Source: an uncultured Lachnospiraceae bacterium (GTDB lineage: Bacteria > Bacillota > Clostridia > Lachnospirales > Lachnospiraceae). From it: DNA of 49,717 nt. The translations under genes were made by a program, and so were the position numbers. Of this stretch, positions 1-9,646 are shown piece after piece; the first letter of the stretch is position 1; each line of letters opens with the position of its first letter. The notes under the pieces were generated by a model. That model was not told the DNA's origin, searched no databases, and saw only the letters and a list, made by a program, of their open reading frames with translations. The stretch spans positions 1 through 49,717 of the forward strand of contig CAJUEX010000020.1 of assembly GCA_910585715.1 (NCBI GenBank), given 5' to 3'.

Positions 1-140
1 AATAACAAAAAACACCGTATTTATGCGGCTTATGGCGTTTTGCAAACGCCTAAGTATTGCGTAGTAATGCGAGGAGGTTAGTCATGGATAAAGTTACTAA
101 AGTTCGTCGACATATAAAACGCGAAGAATGGAAATCTATT
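1..140 (+). mobile_element. IS66-like TnpA 5' remnant
   Basis: An ATG at 84 follows an AGGAGG site (70-75) and opens a peptide, MDKVTKVRRHIKREEWKSI, that resembles the N-terminus of the small IS66 accessory protein TnpA. After about 19 residues the reading frame passes without a break into serine-recombinase sequence, so this looks like a junction of two mobile elements. Upstream bases 21-52 form an imperfect GCGGCTTATGGCG / CGCCTAAG palindrome that could be part of an insertion-sequence end. The window edge hides the rest. The family call rests on a short stretch and is tentative. Confidence 0.4.
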
Positions 141-896
141 AGGGTGAGAAATAATGGGAGCGTTCCGCAGTATTATGTGACAGATGACCATGAGGCTATT
201 ATCCCCCGTGACCTGTATATGCAGGTCCAAGAGGAAATGCAGAGAAGGTCGAATCTTCACAGCGGCAAAAACCGTAAGAAGAGAGTTTACAGCAGCAAAT
301 ATGCACTTTCAAGCATTGTGTACTGCTCCAAATGCGGCGACATTTATCGCAGGATTGCCTGGAACAACCGAGGAAAACGCTCGAATGTCTGGAGATGTGT
401 AACAAGGGTTGAGAGAGGTCCCGATGCCTGTGAAGCCGATACTATTCAGGAAACAGAGCTGTAGGATGCGGTGATAAAAGCCATCAACAGCGTTCTTTCC
501 CAGAAAAGCACTGCCATAGGAGTTTTGCAGGAAAACATCGAAGAAGTCTTAAAGCAGGAAAATTCCCCGACAAAGGATGTTGACGGGAAGCTGGAGGAAC
601 TCCAAAAGCAGCTTTTACAAAAAGAAAACAGAAATGAGCAGTATGATGACCTGGTGGAAGAGATTTATAAGCTGCGTGAGGAAAAGTAGCAGATACTGGT
701 TAACAAGGCTGAAATGGAGGGGGTAAAACAAAGCATTTTCAACATGAAAGCGTTCCTAAACAGTCAAACAGCGGAGATTGAAGAGTATGATGAACAGCTG
801 GTCAGACGGCTGATAGCGAAGGTTACGGTGTTTGATGATAAATTTGAGGTATAATTGAAATCGGGGCTTTCGGTAGATATACGAAGGAGCAAATAA
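141..896 (+). pseudogene. Large serine recombinase, C-terminal remnant with three in-frame stops
   Basis: One reading frame encodes the C-terminal half of a large serine (resolvase/invertase-type) site-specific recombinase. In order it has the 'recombinase' domain end (PQYYVTDDHEAIIPRDLYMQVQEEM), a zinc-ribbon (CSKCGD ... WRC ... C), a long coiled coil, and the usual tail with LVRRLIAKVTVFDD and KSGLSVDIRR. The N-terminal catalytic resolvase domain is absent. The frame is broken by TAG at 462, TAG at 687 and TAA at 852, and finally ends with TAA at 894. It would have catalysed integration or excision of a conjugative element and marks the edge of a decayed insertion. It is not functional. Confidence 0.85.
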
Positions 897-911
897 ATAA
901 ACTGAGTTTCG

Positions 912-957
912 GCACCCTGTGTGGCAGTATATGCTCACAGGGTGCTTTTGGAATTTT
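912..957 (+). terminator. Rho-independent terminator
   Basis: A perfect 10-bp stem, GCACCCTGTG (912-921) with CACAGGGTGC (936-945), is followed by a T-rich run. It lies just after the recombinase remnant and insulates the following promoter. Confidence 0.8.
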
Positions 958-980
958 TAGTTAATTTTTACATAGATGTA

Positions 981-1009
981 TTGAAATTGTCAACCAAAAG
1001 GTTTATAAT
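981..1009 (+). promoter_or_regulatory. Sigma-A type promoter of the XRE/phosphoesterase-Hsp90 operon
   Basis: TTGAAA at 981-986 and a consensus TATAAT at 1004-1009 are separated by exactly 17 bp. The start site would fall near 1016, about 20 bp upstream of the XRE gene. No clear operator palindrome was seen, although the XRE protein probably acts here. Confidence 0.75.
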
Positions 1010-1034
1010 AGTAGTATATTAGCGGAGGTGTACC

Positions 1035-1262
1035 ATGACTACATCGGATATGATAAGGGAGTTATGTGAAAAGAAGAATATAAGCCTGACAGAGCTGGCA
1101 AGGCGTATCGGGCAGTCGCCGCAGAATTTTAATAAAAAGTTGAAGCGTGGGACGGTTTCGTTTGAGGAAATGATGGAGATTGCTGAAACTTTGGGTGTGA
1201 AATATGAACAGGCATTTATATTTCAAAACGGGGAAAAAATACAAATGCAAAGGAGTAAATAA
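1035..1262 (+). CDS. Small XRE-family helix-turn-helix regulator
   Basis: This 75-residue protein is almost entirely one Cro/C1-type helix-turn-helix domain (residues about 4-65, with LTELARRIGQSPQNFNKKLKRG as the DNA-reading helices). The start is supported by GGAGG about 8 bp upstream. It has no second domain, so it is probably a dimeric autorepressor. Its TAA ends one base before the ATG of the next gene, so the two are translated from one message. Small XRE regulators are common partners of potentially harmful defence or toxin genes, and control of the large downstream protein is the natural inference. Confidence 0.9.
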   Translation: MTTSDMIRELCEKKNISLTELARRIGQSPQNFNKKLKRGTVSFEEMMEIAETLGVKYEQAFIFQNGEKIQMQRSK

Positions 1263-1263
1263 T

Positions 1264-4200
1264 ATGTTTAGAATACTGCATTTATCAGATATTCATATCG
1301 GAAAGACATACAAAGAACCAGAAAATATTGCTTGTCAAATAGCATCAGATATTGATCATGTTGGATTAAGTACTATCAATTGTATTGTAGTTACAGGGGA
1401 TATCTTTGATGGACAAGTTGCTATAACTGACTTATTAATTGATAATGCCGTTGATTTTTTTGAGATTTTATTATCTGAAATTAATAGTAATCAAGATAAG
1501 AAGCAGATTAGCAAAGAAGATGTTATTTTTGTACCAGGTAATCATGATTTGATAAGAGGCGATGATATAAAAAAGCGTTGGAGTAAATATCATAATTTCT
1601 TAGAAAAATTTTATGGAACTGTTCCTTCTTTTTATGAAGGTAAAAATTATTCTTTGTTTAAGGAATATAGAAATCATAAGGTGGCTTTTGTAGGTTTTAA
1701 TTCTTGTGAAATAGAGAAAAGAAATTTATTTGATGAAGAATATATAAACCAGTTTGAAAGGCATATTAATGAGAACAAACTGAATGAATACGGAATAGAT
1801 AAGTCTAAAGTAATCGAAGTATTAAAGACAGAAGTGGCTAGTGAATATGATGATTACGGCTATATACCGTTATCTCAAATCACTCCAATTGAGCGAAAAG
1901 TTAAGAAGCTGGATGATTATACAGTTGTAGCTTTATTTCATCATCATTTTTATTTGTTTCCAGAAATAGCTCAGCAATTTGGGGATAGTAGTTTAATACG
2001 AAATTATGCTCAAGTTATACAGCATTTAAGATATATGAATGTGAGCGTTGTTTTACATGGGCATAAACATTTTGCTTTAGAACGCCCTTTTATTATGGAT
2101 GACTATTATGATTCATCAGATAATATTATTGATGTATTTGCTGGTGGTTCGGTTGGAACAGATAGAAAAGAAGATCATACTTTTGGAGTGTTAGATTTAT
2201 ATGAAAAGAAAGATGATATAAAATTAAAGCATAATAAATTTGTTTATAATGGTGAAAATTTAGAACCTATTATAAAAAAACAAGTACCGCCACAAAAGTT
2301 AAGTGGTAGAGTTGTAAAATTATTAGAAATTCTTAAAACATTAAATCCTGAACAATATGAATTATATGAGGAAACTGCTGAAAAAGCATTTAAGTCTTAT
2401 AATAGTTGTAGTAAAATTATATCTTGGGTTAGTGAAGCAATAACAGGATTTACAGAGGTGTATAAATATCTCGATAGAGATTATAATAATATTTTATTTC
2501 TACTATATGCCATTAACTATAGAACTATTTGCTATATGAAAATGGTTGGTAAAGAAGATTCTTATTTTTATACAGCAGAGAAGACTTGGAATTCTTTTTA
2601 TGATAATAGTTTGGGGCAAACCGATTTCATGATTTCTAAAAATGACTATCAAAATATGTTTATGCATAAAAAGCTTAAGGAAGTAGCATCATATTGTGAT
2701 AAATTGCTAAATGGTTGCGATAATAAGAAATCACAAGTGTATTTAGCATTTACAATGTTAGGAATATTTTTTACTGACTTATATTTGGTCTTAACTAAAT
2801 ATGCTGATGATTTTAAAGAGAGCATAAAATATAAAGTTAATATAAAGATTGAGGAAAATAAATTTCATGAAAATGTTCCTGCACCTCGTATTATTGTTAA
2901 GTCAGATGCTGATAGAAGAAGTGCATATATTGATTTGTTATGTAATGAGGCAACGGCACACAAAATGGCTGTTTTGTTTATAAAGGAATTTGATTTATTA
3001 ATAAATAAGTTTGAGGATTATTTTAAAATTATTGGTTTAAAACTATATTATTTACTCCCGAGAATTGATAAAGATAGAATGAAGAATACGTTAGATAATT
3101 ATAACTTTGAAGCGTATATTCCAACATTAATTCCGTTATTGACTGGAGATAACATTTATTCTTCTAAGGTTGTATTTGCAAGGGAGCTTATTCAAAATTC
3201 TATTGATGCTATATCTGTAAGAGAAGCAAAGGATGAGAGAGATTTTTCTAAAGAAATACTGATAGAATTAAAGGAAGATAAAAACCATAAAAGATATTTC
3301 AAAATTGTGGATAGAGGCACGGGAATGGATAGGTATAAGATTGAAAGATATTTTACAAGCATTGGTCGTAGCTTTTATTCTGGTGAAGAATATGAAGATC
3401 TGAACATCAGTTATAAACCAATTAGTAATTTTGGTATAGGTTTTTTGTCTTCGTTTATGGTTTGTCAAGAGATAGATGTAAAGACGAAATACTATATAGA
3501 TGATTCGGAAGGACTTAAATTGCATATTCCAAATTATGATGGATGTTTTTTTATTGAGTTGGAAAGAGACTCATATGTAGGAACAGAATTAAAACTTTAT
3601 TTGAATAATTCTGTTGATGACAAAAGTATAGTAGATTACATTCGAAAGATAATGCAAGATATAAAATATGCTATAAATATTCAAATTATAAACGAAAAAG
3701 GGGAAGAAAAACAAATTTATATCCATGCGCATTCAATTAGGAAACAAAATGAATCTGAAGATTTTAGATTTTTTATTCCTTTTTTGGAAAATGGAGAAAT
3801 GCCCATAGTTGATTACCAGAAAGATATACTTAGTGATGAATTAATTAGTAAATATGAATACGGATTATTAATTCGTAAAAAGAAAAATTTAAAATCCAAC
3901 AATAAGCACATGATATTAAATTCGGGAATTGTTGTAGAGCAAGCTTCATTGGGAAGTGTTTTTGGCAAGAATTTCCGAAGAAATAATTATGTGTATGATT
4001 CATATGAAGGAGAAGGAACTTATAATGATATTATTGTAAATTTTCCTGCGAATTGGTTACAATTAGATGTCGCTAGAGAGAATATTACAGGGTTATCTGA
4101 TGTAATAAAAGAAAAGAGTCCTAAAAGAAAGGCTTGTATGTTGGGGATTAAGATTGCAAATAGCCTTTATAATCAGATATTGGAGTATATCAAGTGCTTA

Positions 4201-4818
4201 GGAAATCAGAGAACCAATATACCAGCAATTTGTTTACAAGATGTAATACAATATGCAATTGAATTTTGTGGTAATCAAAAATCAGAAGCGGATTTACGAA
4301 CTAAATTAGAAAGACTAAAATATATATTAGTCATTGAAATTTTTGAAGATGGTGTATGTTACAAAATAGTTAGGGATGAAATGTTAGAAAGGCGTATTAG
4401 AATTTCATATTTAGATTCTAATGCTAAAGAACAAAGAGAAAAATGGTTAAAAAAATTACACAAAGAAGAAATAGGGATAAATACACCTGTAATTAGACGG
4501 ATGGAGGATGTATATATTAGCGATAAAATTAGATTTAAACTCAATAATTTATTAAAAGATTTACAGGGAACTTTAAGAATCAATGGCAATAATAAAAATA
4601 TATTTAGGCTACTTACATTGTTTATTTTGGATATGTCAGATGAAATTGTTTGTGGATTACCCAAAGAACATATGTCTATGGTGTTTATATTGGAAACAAT
4701 ATTTTTGCAATATTTTTCTATTGGTGCAGAATGGGAACAGGAAATGAAAATTACATATGATGAATTATTTGAAATAATTGAAACCCATAAAACAAGGAAA
4801 GATTATATTATAAATTGA
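1264..4818 (+). CDS. Calcineurin-like phosphoesterase fused to an Hsp90/HtpG-type ATPase (candidate defence effector)
   Basis: This is a 1,184-residue, soluble, two-enzyme protein. Residues 1-330 are a calcineurin-like metallophosphoesterase with the full metal-binding set: D9-x-H11 (SDIHIG), GD at 45-46, GNHD at 92-95, H226, and HGH at 265-267. Residues 330-610 are helical and unrecognised. Residues 615-740 are a Bergerat-fold ATPase: E641, N645 and D648 in ARELIQNSIDAI, DRGTG at 683-687, and the NFGIGF lid at 722-727. Farther on, NWLQLDVARENI resembles the Hsp90 middle-domain 'NVSRE' motif, so HtpG-like rather than histidine-kinase-like. The ATG at 1264 follows AGGAG; an upstream start at 1204 would overlap the XRE gene. 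Its base composition is much more AT-rich than the housekeeping genes, which suggests transfer. The domains are clear. A role in phage defence is inferred from the domain mix, the regulator and the surrounding defence remnants. Confidence 0.85.
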   Translation: MFRILHLSDIHIGKTYKEPENIACQIASDIDHVGLSTINCIVVTGDIFDGQVAITDLLIDNAVDFFEILLSEINSNQDKKQISKEDVIFVPGNHDLIRGDDIKKRWSKYHNFLEKFYGTVPSFYEGKNYSLFKEYRNHKVAFVGFNSCEIEKRNLFDEEYINQFERHINENKLNEYGIDKSKVIEVLKTEVASEYDDYGYIPLSQITPIERKVKKLDDYTVVALFHHHFYLFPEIAQQFGDSSLIRNYAQVIQHLRYMNVSVVLHGHKHFALERPFIMDDYYDSSDNIIDVFAGGSVGTDRKEDHTFGVLDLYEKKDDIKLKHNKFVYNGENLEPIIKKQVPPQKLSGRVVKLLEILKTLNPEQYELYEETAEKAFKSYNSCSKIISWVSEAITGFTEVYKYLDRDYNNILFLLYAINYRTICYMKMVGKEDSYFYTAEKTWNSFYDNSLGQTDFMISKNDYQNMFMHKKLKEVASYCDKLLNGCDNKKSQVYLAFTMLGIFFTDLYLVLTKYADDFKESIKYKVNIKIEENKFHENVPAPRIIVKSDADRRSAYIDLLCNEATAHKMAVLFIKEFDLLINKFEDYFKIIGLKLYYLLPRIDKDRMKNTLDNYNFEAYIPTLIPLLTGDNIYSSKVVFARELIQNSIDAISVREAKDERDFSKEILIELKEDKNHKRYFKIVDRGTGMDRYKIERYFTSIGRSFYSGEEYEDLNISYKPISNFGIGFLSSFMVCQEIDVKTKYYIDDSEGLKLHIPNYDGCFFIELERDSYVGTELKLYLNNSVDDKSIVDYIRKIMQDIKYAINIQIINEKGEEKQIYIHAHSIRKQNESEDFRFFIPFLENGEMPIVDYQKDILSDELISKYEYGLLIRKKKNLKSNNKHMILNSGIVVEQASLGSVFGKNFRRNNYVYDSYEGEGTYNDIIVNFPANWLQLDVARENITGLSDVIKEKSPKRKACMLGIKIANSLYNQILEYIKCLGNQRTNIPAICLQDVIQYAIEFCGNQKSEADLRTKLERLKYILVIEIFEDGVCYKIVRDEMLERRIRISYLDSNAKEQREKWLKKLHKEEIGINTPVIRRMEDVYISDKIRFKLNNLLKDLQGTLRINGNNKNIFRLLTLFILDMSDEIVCGLPKEHMSMVFILETIFLQYFSIGAEWEQEMKITYDELFEIIETHKTRKDYIIN

Positions 4819-5235
4819 TTTTATTCAGATATATTCCCGCAAACGGACAAAACACTAAAACGGGCATAGAAACATTTCCTCAAATTACCAAAAGGTAATG
4901 ACAGACTTGCTATCCGCTCGTTCCACACAGAATGTGTGGTGGGAATACAAAGAAAACATATGTAGAAGTGCTTTGTTTTAGGCAGTTTTATAGGCATTTT
5001 GTGTTTGCGGAAGATAAGGAAGGGAATCGGAATAAAAGGATGTAGAAGTATTTTGAGGTTTCGGCGGTGGTTGATGTGGGGTGTGGGGGTACAAAGAAAC
5101 TTGTTTGGTAGAAAATTAGGAATAAAATTTTGGCGCTTCATGAACTTCTGAATACCAAGGAATTACATACCATTAAAGAGACAAAGTAAAATATTGGGAC
5201 ATATTGATTAACTGCAAAATAATGAGGAGAAAATA
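4819..5235 (+). other. 417-bp stretch with a possible degraded reading frame
   Basis: No intact gene is visible. One plus-strand frame from about 4957 to 5187 reads protein-like sequence (for example VEVLCFRQFYRHFVFAEDKE, later KIRNKILALHELLNTKEL) but is interrupted by two TAG codons. I do not recognise the family. A small GTTCCACACAGAATGTGTGG hairpin lies near 4919-4939. It is probably the remains of another accessory gene. Confidence 0.4.
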
Positions 5236-5925
5236 GTGATAATTTCAAGAGATCAGGCATTTAGAATTGTTTGTAATATTTGAACACCATTATCTGCTGG
5301 AAAAGAAAATGTGGGAACGGGAAGTTTTATAGTTAAAGGAAACCATGTTTATTTACTTACTGCATCTCATGTGTCTAACTGTACTAATAAACATACATAT
5401 TTAGCTATGGGAGATGAAAAATCTGATTGCATAAAAATTCCTATTATTGAATTGGCTGATTATTTGGACTGAAATGAACATCCGGTTGCAGATTTAGCTG
5501 TATTAGAATTAGATAAATATAGAACAGAGTTTGAACAGCATTGTTTTCCCTATGATTATATAAATGATAAACAAGAATGTGTTTCAAGAGATGCAGAAAT
5601 AACTGTTATTGGTTTTCCGCATGGGTTAGGGATTCTGGGAAAATTTTCTCCATTGACATTTCGTTCTTATGCATCTTCATCTTTTTTGACATTGCAGAGA
5701 GCTGATAGACCGATTAATTCCGATTTTTTTTGTTTGGAGAATCCAAGTGTTGGAGGATATAGTGGAGGACCAGTATTAGACTTAGGATATATGGTGTTGC
5801 CAAATATGAAAACCACAAAAGAAAAAACAGTTTTACATGGTATTATTCATGGAACAATTTCGGATGATACGGGAGGAAAGATTGCGATGATAACACCCAT
5901 GTATTATTTGAAAGATATTATATGA
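5236..5925 (+). pseudogene. Trypsin-like serine protease with two in-frame TGA codons
   Basis: From GTG 5236 one frame encodes about 229 residues of a small trypsin-fold protease. The catalytic triad is visible: His in LLTASHVS, Asp in ADLAVLEL, and Ser in GGYSGGPV. TGA codons at 5281 (CNI-stop-TPL) and 5470 (YLD-stop-NEH) interrupt it. No frameshift is needed, and nothing else appears lost. The sequence contains no TGG tryptophan codon, and both TGA positions would be plausible tryptophans, so two TGG-to-TGA changes would explain the damage. Stand-alone trypsin-like domains are common partners in bacterial conflict systems. It lies between the phosphoesterase-Hsp90 gene and RhuM. As it stands, only a fragment could be made. 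Confidence 0.8.
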
Positions 5926-5974
5926 GAATTTATAAAAAGAAATGAAAAGGCACAAGAAAGGAAAAAGAAATATA

Positions 5975-6979
5975 ATGGATAATTGTGGAGAAATTCTTAT
6001 ATATCAATCTGAAGACGGTTTGACAAAGATTGAAGTTAAAATACAGGATGAAACAGTATGGCTGACACAACAGCAAATGGCAGATTTGTTTCAGACGTCG
6101 CGAACAAATGTTGTAGAACATATCGCACATATATATGAGGAATTTGAACTAGATGAAAACTCAACCTGTCGGAAATTCCGACAGGTTCGCAAGGAGGGAA
6201 ATCGCAAAGTATCACGGGAGATGTCTTACTATAATCTTGATATGATTATTTCTCTCGGTTATAGAGTGAAATCCAGAATAGCGACAAATTTCCGGCGTTG
6301 GGCGACGGAGCGACTAAAAGAGTACATGATAAAAGGCTTTACAATGGATGATGAGCGACTGAAAAATTTGGGAGGAGGAAATTACTGGAGGGAATTATTA
6401 GATCGTATACGAGATATTCGCTCATCTGAAAAGGTGATGTATCGGCAGGTGCTTGATCTTTATGCTACAAGTGTAGATTATAATCCCAAAAGCAGTGAAT
6501 CTATCGCGTTTTTTAAAATGGTTCAAAATAAGCTTCATTATGCAGCGCATGGTCATACGGCAGCAGAAGTAATCTATGAACGTGCAAATGCAGAACATCC
6601 ATTTATGGGGCTAAAAAGTTTTTCTGGCGATTTTCCGACATTAAAAGATATTGGCATTGCAAAGAATTATTTAAGTGAGGAAGAATTGAAAATTTTAAAT
6701 AATATTGTATCAGGATATTTTGATTTTGCAGAAATCCAGGCTATGCGTCATAATCCTATGTATATGTCTGATTATGTAGAGCATCTTGATAATGTATTGA
6801 AATCTACTGGAGAAAAACTATTGCAGGGAGCAGGAACAGTTAGCCATTCACAGGCAATCGAAAAAGCAACAGAAGAATATAAAAAATATCAGGTTCAGAA
6901 CTTATCACCAGTTGAAGGAGAATATTTAGAAAGCATTAAAAACATACATAGTACGGCAAAGAAAAAGTCGAAGAAATAA
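5975..6979 (+). CDS. RhuM-family protein
   Basis: This intact 334-residue protein matches the RhuM ('virulence protein RhuM') family over its whole length. It has the N-terminal VWLTQQQMADLFQTSRTNVVEHI segment, the central SYYNLDMIISLGYRVKS core, then RRWATERLKEYMIKGF, and a C-terminal helical region ending in a lysine-rich tail. The biochemical activity of the family is not established. RhuM genes are frequent in genomic islands, often beside restriction-modification genes. The ATG at 5975 has AGGAAA upstream; an earlier ATG at 5942 would add 11 lysine-rich residues and has a poorer site. It is one of the few undamaged genes in this island. Confidence 0.88.
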   Translation: MDNCGEILIYQSEDGLTKIEVKIQDETVWLTQQQMADLFQTSRTNVVEHIAHIYEEFELDENSTCRKFRQVRKEGNRKVSREMSYYNLDMIISLGYRVKSRIATNFRRWATERLKEYMIKGFTMDDERLKNLGGGNYWRELLDRIRDIRSSEKVMYRQVLDLYATSVDYNPKSSESIAFFKMVQNKLHYAAHGHTAAEVIYERANAEHPFMGLKSFSGDFPTLKDIGIAKNYLSEEELKILNNIVSGYFDFAEIQAMRHNPMYMSDYVEHLDNVLKSTGEKLLQGAGTVSHSQAIEKATEEYKKYQVQNLSPVEGEYLESIKNIHSTAKKKSKK

Positions 6980-7416
6980 TGGAGCAGAATTGTGTTCCTA
7001 TACGAGTGACGAGGCTGAAAAATTGTGTTTACATAGTAGCTTAGACACATGTGGAGACGGTAGTATTGATGTTGAGGAAAGACAAATAAGGGCTGGAAAG
7101 TGGCGTATTTCCGGTTTTTTTCGGGTATGGGCAATCTTCCGGGGAAGCTCGGTTCTTTTATATGAAAATCTTATGAGTACTACGGTCTATTATAATTTAA
7201 CAACATACAGACCTGATGCCATAGATGTGGCAATAAAGAGAAAAGCGAAGATTTCCGCAATGCCGGATTGACCGAAACTGTCTGTATATTATTATGCAGA
7301 TGCTGTGCTTTTCCGTGAAAAGATTGGTATTGAAGAAATAAGGGAAGTGCTTGTAAAATAAGTGCAATATCTATTAACAAGATAAACAAAAGTAACTAGC
7401 AGTGCGCACATAGAAA
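6980..7416 (+). other. 437-bp stretch without a recognisable gene
   Basis: Short reading frames here (up to 93 codons from 6990) match nothing I know. A plus-strand stretch at about 7195-7361 reads as protein-like sequence (RPDAIDVAIKRKAKISAMPD, stop, then VYYYADAVLFREKIGIEEIREVLVK), which suggests the 3' end of a decayed gene whose identity I cannot give. Confidence 0.35.
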
Positions 7417-7431
7417 TTGCAGGTGATAGTT

Positions 7432-9431
7432 TTGAACATAGAAGCATATGACGCAGAGTCTTTAAGAAAGCTTGTCAGACTTCTTGAATATGAAAACAGG
7501 CTGTTAAAAGAAAAGCTGAAAAAAGAAAATATTCCATATGATCAGATCAATCCTTTTGAAGAGCCTATAGATAATATGGAAGAGTACGACCCTGATCAGG
7601 GGGAGCGTATTGTTAATCCGCCCTTTATTACAGAAGAGATGGCAAGACACTTCTTTTCCATGTTTTGGGGAAGGGAAGATGTTTATGCCAAGCGCGGCAG
7701 GAACGGCGGTTATTTTCCACAATGTGATAACAGGTGGAACGACAGACTTTGTCCGAAACAACGTGGTGAAAAGATATTTTGCGGTGAGTGTGAAAATACC
7801 AGGTGGACAAGGCTGGATGTTAAGAAAATTATTGCACATTTGCTGGGGTATAAAGAGGATGGCTCAGATGTAATAGGTGTATATCCGCTGTTACCGGATG
7901 GAATGTGCAGATTCATTGTGTTTGATTTTGACAATCATGAAAAAGGAGCGGAGGTAACGGATTTTGCAAATACAGATAACCAGTGGCATAAGGAAGTAGA
8001 AGCTCTTAGAAAAATGTGTGTGATGAATGGTATTAAACCACTGGTTGAACGATCCCGTTCCGGTAAAGGTGCACATGTATGGATTTTCTTTAAGAAAGCC
8101 ATACCGGCTTCCACGGCAAGAAATTTTGGATTTTTATTGCTGGATAAGGGCTCTGCATCCATTAACCTGAAATCGTTCCATTATTATGACAGAATGTATC
8201 CCTCTCAGGACGTGGCAGACAGTATTGGTAATTTGATTGCCCTGCCGTTACAGGGGCAGGCGCTTAAAAACGGAAACAGTGCATTTGTGGATGAAAATTG
8301 GAATGCGTATCAGGATCAGTGGGATATTTGCTCAATAAAACGGAGAAGCTGGGCATAGAAGATATTGAAAAATATATGGCAAAATGGCAGAGTGAATTAG
8401 CAAAATCCAGAGGAATGCTTGCGGGTACTGATATGAATAACAGACCGAAACCCTGGAAAAAGAAGTGCGTGTTTGTTAAGGCGGATGTTTTGGGTAAGCT
8501 TCATATGGTGTTTAGTAATGGTGTTTATATTGATACTCTAAACCTTATGCCAAGGATACAGAATCAGATTCGTAGTCTGGCAGCCTTTGATAATCCGGAA
8601 TTTTATAAAAATAAAAGACTTGGCTACTCCAATTACTATAATTTCAGTGCCGTGTATCTGGGGAAAGATATAGATGGTTACATACAGGTGCCAAGAGGAC
8701 TGAAGGAACAAATTATAGAAGAATGCAGTAAAGCCGGGATTGCTGTTGACATATCTGACCAAAGGGAAAAGGGACGTCCGATCAGAGGTGCATTTAAGGG
8801 GGATTTACGAACGCAGCAGGAACTGGCGCTGAGAAGTTATTGACTTATTCAGAGGGGGTATTAAGTGCGGCAACGGCATTTGGTAAAACAGTTGTATGCA
8901 GCTACCTTATTGCGGAACGTAAGGTAAATACACTTATTTTGCTGCAAAGTAAGGACTTGCTGAATCAGTGGGTTGATGAACTGAATAAGTTTTTGGATAT
9001 TAAGGAAGAACCGCCGGAATATGAAACCAAAACGGGAAGGAAGAAAAAGAGAGATAGCGTTATCGGGATTTTGCATGGCAGCAAAAATACTTTGACAGGC
9101 ATTGTAGATGTTGCAATGGCGGGTTCTATGTATAGCAAAGGAAAATGGCGTAAAGGTAACTGTCATTACCACAGACCCGGAAGAAGTCGTATATGGCAGC
9201 ACGGATGTATGTTATGAATTAATCAGCCAGATGCAGCAGGTGGGAATAAATGTAGTAACAAAAGAGGAAGTAGAAGAACGGTTTGCAGTTATAGATGATG
9301 AATCAGTATGGCATGGAGGTATGAATCTGCTGGGAAAAGCAGATATCTGGGATAATTTAATGCGCATTAAGAATCATCAGGTGGCTGCGGAGCTTTTGGA
9401 AATTGCACTTGGTACTGTATCAGAATTATAA
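7432..9431 (+). pseudogene. TOTE-type conflict system primase-helicase remnant
   Basis: The first segment (to about 8340) encodes a short coiled coil and an archaeo-eukaryotic primase domain of the TOTE conflict-system type: GVYPLLPDGMCRFIVFDFDNHEKG carries the metal-binding Asp pair, followed by the ERSRSGKGAHVWIFF core. A frameshift near 8340 moves to frame 3, where the linker to the helicase continues (to 8843). A second shift near 8840 leads into a superfamily 2 helicase start with Walker A-like ATAFGKTVV. Most of the helicase core is deleted near 9150, where the sequence jumps in another frame to a C-terminal piece (VTVITTDPEE ... GGMNLLGKADIWDNLMRI) typical of a phospholipase D-like tail. 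TTG 7432 with AGGTGAT upstream is the likely old start. These systems are thought to attack invading nucleic acid. This copy is dead. Confidence 0.8.
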
Positions 9432-9646
9432 GAAATCCCGTCAGAATAATACCATATAAGGCTTTTATGTTTATTAAGGGGCAGGAGTGCAACCTCAGAT
9501 TAAATAACACTTACTGAAACAATATATTAGATATTACGGATTTTGACTGAAAAAACGGATGACATGGGTGACAACAATATCGGCAATTTAATACGAAAGG
9601 GTATGCCGGAAACTGAAACAGATGTTATGGGAAGGAGAAGAAGAAA

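Noticed and set aside
141..5925. Reassigned stop codons (TAG as glutamine, TGA as tryptophan) in the host
   Set aside because: Intact genes here end in TAG (for example the EAL protein at 45946, the ABC ATPase at 19855, the FtsX permease at 32921) and TGA (agrD, the OmpR regulator), so the host uses both as stops. The interrupted genes are better read as pseudogenes.
6990..7271. 93-codon ORF after RhuM as a real gene
   Set aside because: No ribosome site, low-complexity composition, no recognisable family, and coding-like sequence nearby is in a different, interrupted frame.
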